Program-made: the position numbers and the translations under genes
Part shown: piece after piece, positions 50,159 through 62,800 of the stretch
How positions within the stretch are numbered: the first letter of the stretch is position 1
How the letters are laid out: each line of letters starts with the position of its first letter
The notes under the pieces: generated by a model
Database searches by the model: none
What the model was told of the DNA's origin: nothing
What the model saw: only the letters and a program-made list of their open reading frames with translations
NCBI RefSeq assembly: GCF_027744825.2
Contig: NC_071345.1
Coordinates: 3,731,501 to 3,795,500, forward strand
Direction of reading: 5' to 3'
DNA length: 64,000 nt
Source: Synchiropus splendidus
Taxonomy: Eukaryota; Chordata; Actinopteri; Syngnathiformes; Callionymidae

Positions 50159-52273
50159 TGAAATGTGTTTTCAAGCTAATTCATTCTCAGACAGACCGAC
50201 GATCGTATCACCTCCTTTGAGGCGTTGAAAAATCCATTTCCTAAAAAGCATAGCTGCTCACTTTTGGCTAAGCAAGGTTGAATTCAATAACTAAGTACAG
50301 CACAGTGTTTTCCTCTCACCGCGCAGCAGCGCTACAGTGGCCAACCAACTGGTTACAGTCACGCATGCTGCCCTGGATAACATGGTCCTGCTAAACACAT
50401 GATGATAATTATCCGCCCGGCAGCCTCGTGCCATGTCCCGTAATAGGCCTCGCCTCCGTGTCGGGTCCTTCGAGACGTTTCCACACCCACACGTTGCTAA
50501 TTTCTCAATTTGTCCAGCACAGTCCCGCTCTCATTTTCCTCCACTTAACCTTTTCTGTCTGCTAACGTACACCTCCTCTGCCTCTTTGTCAAATCTGGGC
50601 CAAAGTGATGCTTCCTAATGACTCACTTATCGTCCCGGCAAGATTCCATAGGTTCAAATGAACAAACAGCACATCTGGGAATTTCATGAATATGACCATG
50701 TACTTAAGGAATTGACAAAGCGTATAAATGATATGCTTTGTTCAGATGGCAAACAAGCCGTGTGAGGTGTTTAGAAGAGTTTGTTTGTGCTTTGAGGTTC
50801 CATCCTGCGCCTCTGGCAAAGCCGGCACTTTGTTCGGTGTCGGACCACTTTGCGGAGCCCTGCGAGTGTCTGGGGAGAACCTCTCCATCGCAATTGCTGG
50901 AAGAAAAGCAAAGCTTGGCGTTGCTTCCCCCTGCACTTGTTTGCGGGCACATGGAGGGTGTTTATCTAGAAAAGAATGACTTGTTTTATTCATGTTGGGG
51001 ATGGAAAACACCCAGTCCTCCTGAGGAAAGTGGTTGATGGGTATTAGCGAGGAAGGATAGTCGTTTTTTTTTTTCAATGTGGTGTGGAAGTGTTTGTGCA
51101 TGCAGGTGCCTCTTAGCACTTGTCGTACGTGTGAACCCTGAAGTGTTATGTTTGCTTGAGGCCGCTCTCTTTCTTGGCATTATTTTGTGTCATGATTAAA
51201 ACTAGCAAACTTTCACTTGGTCCAACTGCTAAAAAGTCATCAATCATAGCACTGATGAACTCCACAAATATTTTTTCTCTCCCTTTAGAAAATGTATATT
51301 ATTATGATAAATTAACTTGTCATACTCAGAGCCAATTCAATGTTAATTTAAAGTGCACTAGATCATTGCTGCATTGAAATTTTAAAAACACAGGAAACTT
51401 GAAGAAGAAAAAGTGTCTCTAGTGGTAGGAGTTAGCAGTGAGGGAGGAGCCTATCGTATGCTAAAGGGCTTTCATACAAAGGACCCAAGTCTGAATGGCC
51501 GTACGTTTCTCCCTTCGCTGTGCTTCTGCTCTTTTTGCTGTCTCCCATATTTTCACAACTAACACAGCGGAACGTGAGGCTGCTACTGATTCCTCTGTTG
51601 TTGGGTGCGAACCACCCTCTGTCCGACACTTATCCAATAACATATTTACTCACTATTTCAACGTTATTTCCTGCTTTTAATGCTGACGCGCCGACTGCTG
51701 TCTATCTGCTCAAAGAGCACCGGACAAAAGACGCCTCAGTTGGCGAACGCAAGCCCGGTTTATTTGTTATTAAAACAGACTGTGACCCAAGAGAGAGTCG
51801 ATAATGTGAAAGCCCCTCAACCTTTAAATTGGAAAATGATATAGTTCTCTGTTTTGACTGTTCTGAACCCGCTTGCTTGGACTCTTACTTTGTTCCCTTG
51901 TACAGTGGAGTGTGGCCCCCTGGCTTGACAGTATTGTTAGTGTTCGACTTCTCCACCTGTGCGCGACATATCCTTATATAAACAAAGAATACAGTCCCAC
52001 AATGTTAAATGTCTTGTTTTGAAAATAAAAAAAAATCTATTCTCCCCATTTTTTTGGAAAGACTGTGACTGAAATCTCTTCTTGGGTTTGCTGGGAAGGT
52101 GAAGAAGAAGGACCTGCCATCATTAGTCGCCGAACAGCTGCACATATGAGCAGCTGCTGGTTGTAATGCACAGCTCTTTTTATTATCGGCGGACAGGCGA
52201 TTAAATCCCAATGTAATTAGGTGAAAATGATTTTAATTGAGGTTTTGAATCTTAATTTCAGTTATAAATTAAA
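50159..52273. other. Gene-free stretch
   Basis: No exon is recognised: overlapping frames at 50704-51119 and 51432-51804 fall on both strands without motifs. Confidence 0.5.
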
Positions 52274-53228
52274 AGAAAAAAACAGACTTGAAGTGGAGGT
52301 AAAGTATGACACTCAAGTGTGGTAGTACTTTATGTATTTGTGGATATTTGGAAGTGATCACTTTGATTTATTTCACATGTCCTCGACTCAGAGACTGATT
52401 GAAAAGGAGGAGATGCTTCTCAATTATTTTATGTGTCAGCCCCCCAGGAAGAAGTTAACGTTTTGCGCCCCCTCAACTCTCCGTCGCCTCCGTAAATAGT
52501 ATCATTTGTCTATAAAACGACTCTTAAGTACGCCTCTGCATAACACTGTATCCTTGTTAAGATTAAAGAAAATAAAAAAGAAAGTAATATAGATCAGCTT
52601 CCAATGAAGTATAACTTTATGAACATTGTTTTTGTCTGAAACAGAAACGGTGGGGGGGGAGTCAGATGAATAAAACAGGTTTGTGGACATGTTTTTATTC
52701 TTTTTATGATCCATATTATTATTATCACTATTGCTCTAAAAGGGTCACTCAGAAAAAAATAGACTTGAAGTGGAGGTAAAGTCTGACACTCAAGTGTGGT
52801 CGTACTTTATGTGGATATTTGGAAGTGATCACTTTGATTTATCTAGTCACAGGTCTTCGGCTGAGAGAGGAGACGTGATGTCAAGTTAGATCAGTGCTTC
52901 TGTTATTTTATGTTGCGCCCCCCCAGGAAGAAGTAAACGTTTCGCGCCCCCCCAACTCTCCGTCGCCTCTGTAAATAGTACCATTTGTCTATAAAACGAC
53001 TCTTAAGTATGCCTCTGCATAACACTGTATCCTTGTTAAGATAAAAAACAAATAAAAAAGAAAGTAATATAGACTTCTAATGAAGTATAACTTTTTGAAC
53101 ATTGTTTTTGTCTGTCACAGAAAAGGTGGGGAGTCGAGTCAGATGAATGAAACAGGTTTGTGGACATGTTTTTATTCTGTTTATGATCCATATTATTATT
53201 GTCGCTATTGCTCTAAAAGGGTCACTTA
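52274..53228 (+). repeat. Tandem duplication of a ~477-bp unit
   Basis: Unit 1 (52274-52750) and unit 2 (52751-53228) align from AAAAAA(C/T)AGACTTGAAGTG to CTCTAAAAGGGTCACT. They share GGAAGTGATCACTTTGAT, CCAGGAAGAAGT, AACTCTCCGTCGCCTC, CTATAAAACGACTCTTAAGT, GCATAACACTGTATCC and GAAGTATAACTTT. Differences are substitutions plus indels of 1-20 bp, so the duplication is not recent. No coding frame is conserved between the units. Confidence 0.92.
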
Positions 53229-53309
53229 CGTTGAGAAAGTTGGAAGTAAACCACGTGAGTGCAGCGGCTCCGCTCACTTAAGTGTGAGAGGTATTTCATT
53301 AGTGGCAAT

Positions 53310-53625
53310 TAAAATATGAATCATCTTCCCGTTAATGAAGCTGCTTAAGTGCTGGTTGCGGCGTTGTTGGTGTCGCCATGTGGTGGTCCAAGTGAGGACC
53401 CTAATGGGGCCCCTCTGAGGGAGAGAGACGGTAATGGGGTTTGGCAATTCCTCTCAGCAGGCCCATCAATAATGGATCTAATGACTGATATTGTGGCATG
53501 AGTCACTCTCCGTCCAGGGGACCGACATGATTATTTCATAATAATAATGCGGCCCAACATATGCACGCTCTCCTGCTCTGCCGTACCTCCCTCCATTTTT
53601 AATGACTTGTTAACACAATGGGCCT
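53310..53625. promoter_or_regulatory. Candidate conserved non-coding element
   Basis: A long non-repetitive stretch containing GTGGCAATTAAAATATG, CCCGTTAATGAAGC, GACCCTAATGGGGC, CATCAATAATGGATCTAATG, TTATTTCATAATAATAATGC and TTTTTAATGACTTGTTAAC. It immediately follows the tandem duplication. TAAT cores at this density in mixed-GC DNA suggest a developmental enhancer. Inference only. Confidence 0.3.
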
Positions 53626-55833
53626 CAAACAACACAACAAAAGAAGTCCATCAGTGACCTTTTCCCGTTAAATACCAAGAGGAAATTACAATATTTCCAG
53701 TTGCAAAATGTGTTATGTGTGTGTGTGTGTGTGCCTTTATTTTTATTGATGAACGGCGGCTGAAAATGGAAAGCTTTGCTAACCTGAGAGGTCCCCAGAT
53801 TGGGAGCGCTGGCAAGAATAGAAGGGATGGAATCTGCATACACACACAATAATGATCGCTATAATAACACGGGCGGACGTAAAAATAGCGTGTGATGTGG
53901 CGAGAGGAGCGCACCTATGTGTGTGGTTGGCGCGGGTTACGTGGCGCCGTAAAACACAGGGAAACTGAAGTGAATGTGCTGCAGGTAAATGAAGTCCCGC
54001 GGGGGTAATAGTCACCCTTGCGCAATAATTCTGCCTCTGTCAAAAACCCGCCGCCGCGGCTGCTTGTGTGTGTGTGTGAGGAGAAAGTAGTGCATTTCTT
54101 TGAATCACCCCAAACTTTTCTCTCGACAACTTGAAACTGCACTTCAGTGGACAACTGAAGGAGAGGAGGTAGTCATTCATGCGCTGTGTGTCAACCAGAA
54201 GTTGACTTGGAGAATGAGCACGGAAGCAAAGCGATGTCTATTTCCGACTCGGATCGCTGGGGATGGTCCGGGAGGAGAGAACAGACTAACCACAGAGGGA
54301 CACGCTGCCTTTTTCTGTGAGCTGCAGGGCTGCAGGGAGCAGTGATCGGAAGGATGGATCTGTGGAGTGTGTGCTTTCACAAGTCTCCTGTGCAGCCAAA
54401 TGCAATGAATACTACTCATTAGCCTCGTGTTAGCCTTGCTAGATGTAATGCCCTCAAGCAATAAGGTCATACGCAAGGTCAGGACTTGACTACATGGTAA
54501 TGCACTCGCTGGCATCCGGAGTGTAAGCCAGGCCCAAACGCTCCATCCGTTTTCATTGCGGCTTGTTTCTCCACTGTATGTGTGCTGTTTACGGGGCGTT
54601 TTTTAAATACATTTCGTGGCACATGTGAGAAAGTGTTTAACATTGAAGTTGAGAGCAAGTTCATGATAAGAGTCGGGTGTACGAGCTGGGAAATGCAAAT
54701 AGGTGGGCTTCACTCGAATTCACAGTCCTGTTATTAAGGCTGCGCCTCTCCACTGTCTTCATCTGGCACCTCTTTCTTAAGCGCCTCGGTCTTTTGTCTG
54801 CAGGCGCCCGAGGCGATGCTGCGCTCCTCTCATCAACATCGATTCCTGCTGTATTCTTTGCTCAGATTGTACCACAATCGCCTTGATACATATTAAATCC
54901 ACGCTTAAATGATGACACACTCTTGTTCAACAGCGACTGAACCGCCACTTGTTGTATTTTCATATGATTTTTTTTATTTTTTTTCCGTCTTTGCTCGTGG
55001 GTTACATTTTATGATAATGGAATTCTGCATTTCAAATTCCTCCGCGAGTCTTCCAGCATGATCGTCGTGAAATCAGGTGTTGTTATTCCTCTTCCACTGG
55101 GGATGAGGTGTAATGTTTGTGCCGACCTTTGACCCTCCTTTCAATAAAATGACCCGGCATCCGTGTGAGAAATATTTATTGTATTGACTTATACATTTGG
55201 AAACCAAATAATACGACATCCACTTATTCGGAACTCTCCCAGGAGTTTCGGCTTCACCCTCCGGTCGAATAGCTTTTGGAGGCATTTTATAGACAAAATC
55301 CTGTTCTATCACCGCAGAGATGCTCAAGCTCGGAAAACACAAACATTTGAAACGGATGAAGCAACTCCTAAAAAGAAGTTACGACAAACTTTGATAATGA
55401 CTCTTTGCTTCTTGATGTTAATAACTAAGACTGGGACATGTAGCAGCAAGTTTCTGAGCTTAATCTTGGAGCAAGATTTAACTGCTTTTTCATGGCAATT
55501 CCACTATTTTGAAAGACAGAATCGGATCTTTAGATATTTAGCTGAACCAGGAAAACACGACTGAAGCTGGGGTCATTATTTTATCCTTTTTTTTAGACAC
55601 TGTTTGCAACATCAAACACTTTCAATAGGGTCATGCATTCTTAAAACCTAGTCAAACCTTTTCTCTTTAACTTCGACTGTATCAGGTCATTTTTTAAAAT
55701 AGGAATTTTCCTTCGTGTCTTTTGTTTTGGCCCATATGTGTCCCCCTGTACGTGCGGTATTTGTAGGGGTTGTCAATTTGGGCATGAATTTCCACAGTGT
55801 GCGTGTCAACCGTGTGAGTGTGGAGGTGTGTTT

Positions 55834-55837
<4 letters not shown>

Positions 55838-55866
<29 letters not shown>
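55838..55866. repeat. (TG)n microsatellite
   Basis: About 14 TG units. The histidine/threonine frames on the minus strand here are artefacts of this run. Confidence 0.95.
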
Positions 55867-55869
<3 letters not shown>

Positions 55870-57136
55870 GAGCTTGAACCCAAAGCCCTGTAACTCTGAC
55901 TGCTGGCAAAACAGAGCCGGTTCTCTGTGTGAAATTAGTCTCTGTGGGAAGAGGGAAGGCTCCACTAAGGCCTTCTCTTTTAGCCGGTCAGCGCGGCCCG
56001 CAGCTGCCCGGGCACTGTCACACCGAGACGCGTGCATCACTGGAAGACGACATTAATTGCCTCGGCGCGGTGGCAGGACGCTGGCGAGCCGTGCTCAGGT
56101 GCACCTTTGCTGCTGCCTTGCAAATGAGATGCAGAGTGTTGGCGCCAGAACCTCCTTCCTTGGGATAATTGACCCTGGGGATCCGCCTTGCAGTCCACCC
56201 ACCCTTCTTCTCTCCTTGCTTACCCTCCTCCTCCTCTTCTCCCTCCTCCGTCTCCTAGCAGACGGCGCAGGACACCTTCTGATTGGTTGCTTGTCAGCAG
56301 GATGTTGTTGGCTTTTTGACCCGAGAGCTTCTTCTCTCTCTTCCTGTCTGCTGCTCCTTCACAAGGGCGTTCATGTGGTGCTGCCTCCAGTTGAGATGGA
56401 GAGGACGAATTCTACCCAAAACATGATTGAAACCTAGATGGGAGGAACATGCCCCCCACCCCCACCCCTTCCCTACTTTCCTCTCTGCTTTTGAACGTGC
56501 CCCACCCGACTTCCCGCCACTGATGCTGCTTGGTCATGTTGTTTTTGTTGTCGCTGGTCCAACTTTTAATGAGGTGATGCGCCTTGTGTGCTACTGTGTT
56601 GCTGGCTGGGATACAGCGGGCGGTGCTCTTTATTTACAGCCAAAGGTCTGTCTGTTCAACCTTAATCGACCCATGTATTACTCCCCCTGAAAAGCAAAGA
56701 GCCGCACGTGTACCTTTGTGTCCGCTCCCTCTTCCACCAGTGGTTTTCTTCAGCTTCTATCATCCTTCGCTTCAGCATATCCCTCCATTACTTGGCTCAT
56801 CTGCTCGCAGCTCTTTGGAATGTCCTCTGCTTTCAGAGGACGCAAGTTCCTTCCTAAAACTCACTCATTTCTTACTCTCGGCTAAACTTTTTCGGCACCT
56901 CTCCCATCTTGCGTTCAAGTTTTGCCAATGTTTTTTTTTTTTAAATCAGCCGGTGCTTGCTGCGGTAATCATACAACTCAGCAAAGAAAATGCGTTGTAC
57001 GGTAGATTCTAAGTCCAAACATTCTCCCCTTTCTTCTTTATCTGTGTCCAACAACAAAGTGCACATTTGCAGCCAACTGTGACTAAAGAAGTGAGATCGC
57101 TTTCTGGTCAAGGAGGAACATTATGGCTTTATGGGC

Positions 57137-57235
57137 GCTGTCAAACTCAAGGCCCGGGAGCTGCATCTGGCCTCTGAAGTCATTTTGAAGGGTCCACTAG
57201 AGCTTTAAAACCGTATGGCTCAAAACGAAATACTA
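57137..57235. mobile_element. hAT-type MITE scrap
   Basis: GCTGTCAAACTCAAGGCCCG followed by GGGAGCTGCATCTGGCC resembles one end of a common fish hAT MITE whose subterminal bases are GGCC-rich. The opposite end is not found. Confidence 0.4.
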
Positions 57236-57392
57236 ATTTGAAAACAGTGTCACCAAAAACTATATCCCCTAGCAAGCCGAGATCTGAACTCCACTTTCTA
57301 GATACTGCTTTCTGTTTCGTCTTCAGTTTCCTGTTCACTTAGTGACATTAAAAATCCAATTTGTTGTCATTATTTTTCCATAGTCATATGTA

Positions 57393-57652
57393 CAAGTAAC
57401 ATCCGACTTACGACCGGGATCACTTCCGACCAGCCGGACGTAAGTCAGATTGGACGTAATGCCATTCAAAATGGCCGACGCGAGGGTTACAGGTGCTACT
57501 GTAGTGGTAGATGGTTGTGTGAGAGTGAGATGCTGGGAGACTGTGTTGCCGTAACCGTCGTACATGCTGCAGTGCCAGACACTGAATAAAAAAAATAAGC
57601 ATTTGCTGGCCGTGGTCGTAAGTCGAGCAGGTCGTAAGTCGGATGTTACTTG
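57393..57652. mobile_element. Pogo/Tigger-like MITE, 260 bp, with 23-bp perfect TIRs
   Basis: Both ends read CAAGTAACATCCGACTTACG plus three further identical bases (23/23). The element is bounded by TA at 57391-57392 and 57653-57654. Further TTACG/CGTAAG words lie inside each end. It carries no protein. The degenerate relative at 4672-4906 shows this is a family. Confidence 0.92.
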
Positions 57653-57654
57653 TA

Positions 57655-59261
57655 TATTGGCAGATGAGGGAAGCATGGAGGAGTTGCACTATGAATTTAT
57701 GTTTGGAGTTCAAATGTTCTCCATTCACCTGAGGGTTTCATTCAGACCCTCAGCTTTCCTCCCCTGTCCAGCGTGTCCCAACCTATGTCCAAACAGCGCT
57801 AAATGTTTTTCACTCTGAGCAGACGCAGCTATTGTCTCCCTCTGGACTTAAAATACCACGATTGATGTCAACCCTCCGCAGTAAAAGAAAAGGTGGGACG
57901 TTTATTAAGAAAGAAAGTCCCCTGCAAACCTGCACCCAGGCGACATTTGCTGTAAGGCGATTGGTGTGCGGAAGAACAACCTGAATGCTTTGGAGTCGAA
58001 AATCCCATCCCTTGCCTCTGGATTGTTTATTCATGTGCAGAACCTGTTTATTGAGATTAGAGCACAGTAAAAACAGTTGGGACAAGCACACGGCTGGTAA
58101 GCCATTTGCACAAAGCTAGTGGCAGAAGCCGCAGCCGCCCTGAGCGTAATATGCAAGGTGTGGCATAGAATGACACCGTTAATCTTGAAGGATTACTTTC
58201 TCATGGAGCAATTTGTCACAGAAAGTCTATACCTTCTGCACTCGGCGTGGATCCCCCTGCCTTCCTGGGCCTTGCCGATTTTCCTGCGTGCACTTGCTGA
58301 TGTGTGGGTGTTCAAATGTTGAATTACGGATCTGCTGTAATTGAATAGTGGGCCATCTGCTTGGATCGTCTTCACCGCGCTGCAGATGTATGTTTTTCAG
58401 CATGTGTCTGACTTCATCGCTGTGTGTTTTTCTTTCCTTTTTTTTTTTTTTTATCATGGCAAGCCGTTCGCTGGCTGGAAGCCCCCACTTTGGCGAAGAG
58501 GCCAGCCGTGGCAGAAGAAGGGCTGCGCTTAGTGCGTTTCATGCTTAATTCTGTGTCAATTAGTTGACTGCTACCTTCCCTCCAGCAAAAGAGCGCAGAG
58601 AGAAACACAAGCCCACAGAAATTCTCTGGCTTTGACAGGCGCAGTGTTCAATCATTTATCCCACGGCCCGGGGCCACGGAGCCCTGTCAACAAACATTCC
58701 ATTGAAATCATATCAAGCCTCCTCTGTTCCCTGATTTTTGTACTCTGCCTCTCACTCTTTCCTTTTCCTTTTGCCTCTTGATCTCCTTCAGCTCTTAACC
58801 CTCTGCTTCCACTCTCAATGTGCGTTTGCCACATCTTTTTCCTCACCCTCTGCCCAATGGGGGTTTTCTCAGTTCCTCCTTTTGCTGTTAGAAGTTCGAC
58901 TGGTTGTGCACTGGGATCACTTGTGCTTAGTGAATACACTTTGTGGGGGATAGCAAAACGGCTTAAAAAAAGCTGCGGTGTTTATTGTTTCCTCAGCTCT
59001 GCAGGTAAGATTCAAACACTTCATCTTAAGGAGGAGCCAGGGCGGAGGCTCGACCGCACCTGTCAAGGTGTCAGCGAAAAACCCTCCTCACTCCTCAGGT
59101 TCATGTGTCACAGCTATAACATTCAAGTGAACACGCTGCCAGGATGTTTTGGCTGCTTTTGTGGTGTTTGGGTAAACGGGAAATTACGCTTAAATAGCAC
59201 AAATGATCAAATGCATCTGGGGTTATTTGCTCATGAATCAGTGTTTAGTGGAGAACAGCTG
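57655..59261. other. Gene-free stretch
   Basis: A poly-T tract lies at 58438-58452. Unique-looking DNA; open frames have no domain signature. Confidence 0.5.
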
Positions 59262-59532
59262 TCCTGAGACCAGAGACCAAAGCTTTGAAGGTCTGAGAAG
59301 ACCAATAAGGAGCGAGACTAAGACCAACTGAATCCAGAACAAATCAATGGCTTGTCCCAATGAAGGCTCTTCTGTTGATCTATTTTGAAAATGGCCACCA
59401 TTTCTCTGCAGGAAATAAATGTGTGTCTATTTTACAATATACACTTGTTTGTCTGTGTTCTGTATTTCTATTTGAGCTCAGTTTCTGCCCCTCAGTCTTG
59501 GTCTGGACACTTTCTCGACTTACTACAACACT
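59262..59532. mobile_element. GAGACCAAG-rich TIR element, copy 2
   Basis: The left part has GAGACCAGAGACCAAAGC and GCGAGACTAAGACCAACTGA, matching copy 1 at 47394-47757. The right end CTCAGTCTTGGTCTGGACAC to CTTACTACAACAC is the inverted terminal region. The left terminus is eroded. A third, shorter relative may lie at about 62317-62395 (GTAGTTGAGACCACCTTGAC). Confidence 0.65.
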
Positions 59533-59661
59533 AATGTTCATATTGTGTTTGTCTAAAAAGGACAAATATTTTGGTCTACATCTGGTCATGCAGCAGTGGA
59601 ACTCAAACCAGCAATGACATACAATTACATGTTTCCTTTTAAGTGAAAGGATAGTTTAGGG

Positions 59662-59844
59662 CAGGGGTCTCAAACCGGTCCTCAGAGGTCCTGTCTGGTG
59701 TCTGAAGACTGACATCAGTTGATGGTCCGTCAGGTGCTGCTTGTTTCAGCTGACACTTGGTTGGTTGAACTGTGTGTCTTTGTTTGGTTGTTACAAAAAC
59801 CTGCACCCACTGTGGCCCCTTTGAGGACCAGTTTGAGACCCCTG
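59662..59844. mobile_element. hAT-type MITE, 183 bp
   Basis: Left CAGGGGTCTCAAACCGGTCC and right (reverse complement CAGGGGTCTCAAACTGGTCC) terminal inverted repeats match at 21 of 22 bases. The flanking octamers GTTTAGGG and GTGTACAG agree at only 5 of 8 positions, consistent with a decayed 8-bp duplication or with none. No coding capacity. Confidence 0.85.
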
Positions 59845-62800
59845 GTGTACAGCAAGTACACCACAAGGGTCCCTTCAGCAAAGTCGAAGTCTCAGGCTGA
59901 ACCAAAATTTTGGCTACAAGAAGCAGTCCTTAAAAAAGGAAACATGAGAATGATCGCAGCATTATCTTTTATGGAATGGAGGGTAGGTCTTGCTTGACTA
60001 GTCTTGCGTTTGACCTCCTTCACACACTCTCGTAAATGACCAAAAAAGACTTCCCTTCCTGTCTAATCTGGACTAAACTCTGAAGATGCAGTGACCAACA
60101 TTCAATTTCTTCACATACTTTTAATATGCTGTTTGTAATTTGGGTATTTTCAGTGCTATAAAAAAGACGAATTCTCTCTCTCGATCCTTGTTTCCTTCCT
60201 GGCATGAGGTCCGGGCGCGGGGCCATGTGAAGACACACAGAGATCAGAGACAGCAAGAGTTCACCTTGAATTAAGTTCAGAGGATTATCAGCATCCGACA
60301 ACAAAACTCTCTTGTATTTGTGACACCGCTGACCCACATCATTACAGCTCACTCTTAAACCTCAACACGTGTGCTTGCAAATTGTGTTTTGATATAACTT
60401 GCAGATGAAAGGAATCTTTCATCCCAGCATGTGGCAGTTGGGAGTATCTAACATCTATCAAATATTGAAATTGACTGGCGGTATCATGAACGGAGACGCT
60501 CAAGCGATGAGTCGCTGATAAAATACTGTCCCTTGTAGTGGTGCTGACTGGGTGAAGGGGCAGTTTTGGGAAGATTTCAGGATGAAGATGAGGACGAAAA
60601 GCGCAAATATGGAGGGTTCTGCGGACATTTCTTATTTAGCTTCCTTCCTTTATCTGTTAAAGAAGAAAGTGCGCGTCATTCCAGGCAGAATCTTGATGTT
60701 CTTAAGGTGGACAGGGGCCAAATCTGTGTTGTTTATTGTTCATGGCTTCCTCTGCTTTGGGCTACAAACATTGATCTAGGCTGGGATGGAAAATAAAGAA
60801 AGAAAAAAATCTCCCCCGGAGGCTTTTTCCCCGAGAGTAGCTCATCTCACCTGGGTCTCTCTGTGCTGGAAGGTAATGCACAAATGTACCGGCTTAATTA
60901 TTAACGACAGCTCAAATGAAGACGGATACAATCCTCCGAAGGCTCCGCTGCTTCATTGGGTTGATCTTAACCAGCAGCTTGTTGTTGTGATGACTCCAGC
61001 CCCACTGGTGTTTGTAAAGCGCACAAGTCTCTTCATCTTCTTCACTCTCTGTCAGCAAATTTACCCCATTTTTTCTGGCGGAGAAATTGAAAGATACAGT
61101 TGAGTAAATAATAAAAAAAGGAAAACTGCATGGAGAGGGAAAAGACTTCAACAGAAATAAAGACTCAGACAATGATCCAAAATGAGCTGTGATTGTACGA
61201 CAGCTCCGATCAAACAGATCAAAGAGATTTCTTCATTCGTAATTCACATTTCAAGGCCTTTGAACAATCGTCCGTGGGAGCGCCTTCTTACTCAGCACAT
61301 TGGACCCAAAATGTGTTTTGCTAGCGGTGCAAATTAAAAGTTTTTATTTCTATAAATAGTGTATTGAAATAATGGAGGCAGAGTTCATTTTCTTTTATTG
61401 TAGGAAAAATCCTTCTAATTGACAGCACTAGAAAAGGCCTGAACAACTGAATCCAGGGGTGAATTTGGAGGAGGCTGCATGCTCATTGAAAATTTGTTCT
61501 TTGCAAAATGCCCCAGAGGCTCCGTCAGTTTCTGTACAGCGGAATCGGGAGCTATGCTCCTGGACTTGTTCGTAAGGGGCTCAAAACGGTTTTGCATTGC
61601 CTTTCATCTGGGACTCCCTCAGTATGTGCCCACGGCCTTTAGCTAGAACTGGGTCCGACGAAGACAGTGACTGAGGCAGGAGGCCAACGGAGTATGTTGG
61701 CGACTGGGTTTTCACAAAGGAAGGCAAAACAAGGCCTGTTTGTATGGCGGTATACTGAGGGATGGTCCAACCTGAGATTCTGTATCAGTGTGGGCTCCGG
61801 TATCATACTTTGTCCCCTCTGACGTTCGAACAGGCGAGCAACTTTATCTCACTCAGATGTGTGTCCAGTGTCTGTCTTCGGTCTGACTGTGCAATATGGA
61901 TAGACTTGAGCAAAAATAAATAATAATAATCATAAACCCACAGCAATATTGCAAAGCTTCAGTTTATCTGCCATTTTATTTCTTCCTTCAGGCAAAGAGA
62001 ATATTTGTTGCATGGTGACTGTGGTATTGTTAGACATCTGAATACAGAAAATTATGATAAATGACATTATTATTAGGATCAGATTGCGCTAGGATTAGAT
62101 TGACATCAGTTCCAGGCAGTGATATTACTATCGGACACGAAAAAGTCTCTTAATAGTTCACCGAAGTTGGTCCTCACAGGTCCTTGAAACACAGACTGTG
62201 GTGTCGATCTTGAACCATTTATATCTTTGTTCAGAAGGAGGAAAACATGTTGTGAATATGAGGATATTCATGCGGTGTGTCGAGGCCTTTGAACTATTGG
62301 CGGGGCTCAATTGCAGAGATGTAGTTGAGACCACCTTGACATCAACTGAATGTTCTGAGACGTCCGAGGCTTCATGGGGTCTCAGACATGATGGTTAACT
62401 TGAGAGAGAGATTTAAATATTGAGGTGCTTTACAGGTCTGGAACTGTGTTGCAGGCCTCAGATCGAACATGGCTGTTATGAGTCAAGGCGAGGAGTGGGA
62501 TCCGAATGCAGTGGTGAAAGTCACAGGAGGCAGGAGCGCGTCAAAAACAATATTTTAATCATTAACAAGAAAACCACAACAGAAAGCGCCACCGAACCGA
62601 GAGAGTCAAACAAACTTAAATCTGTAAACAGAGAGACAAATACACAATGAACAGAAATAGCAAAATCACAGAACACACCAGGAAACACGCGGAAACAGAG
62701 GAAGGAACTAAACTCTTACTCAGGCACCTGGGTTTCAGAGAGTGTAGTCAAAAATGACCAAACTAGAGCACAGAGAGAGAACAAACAAGGAGAACCAATT

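Larger units (their letters stand above)
53229..57136. other. Gene-free stretch
   Basis: Contains a candidate regulatory block (53310-53625), TG runs (53717-53733, 54066-54079 and 55838-55866) and a CT-rich patch (56200-56260). Frames near 55700-56450 translate the TG run and CT-rich DNA. No exon is recognised. Confidence 0.5.

Noticed and set aside
55687..56056. Frames with (TH)n or (VC)n runs
   Set aside because: Translations of the TG microsatellite at 55838-55866.
56057..56437. Leucine-rich hydrophobic frame resembling a membrane protein
   Set aside because: Leucines come from CTC/CTT-rich low-complexity DNA (about 56200-56360). No conserved residues.
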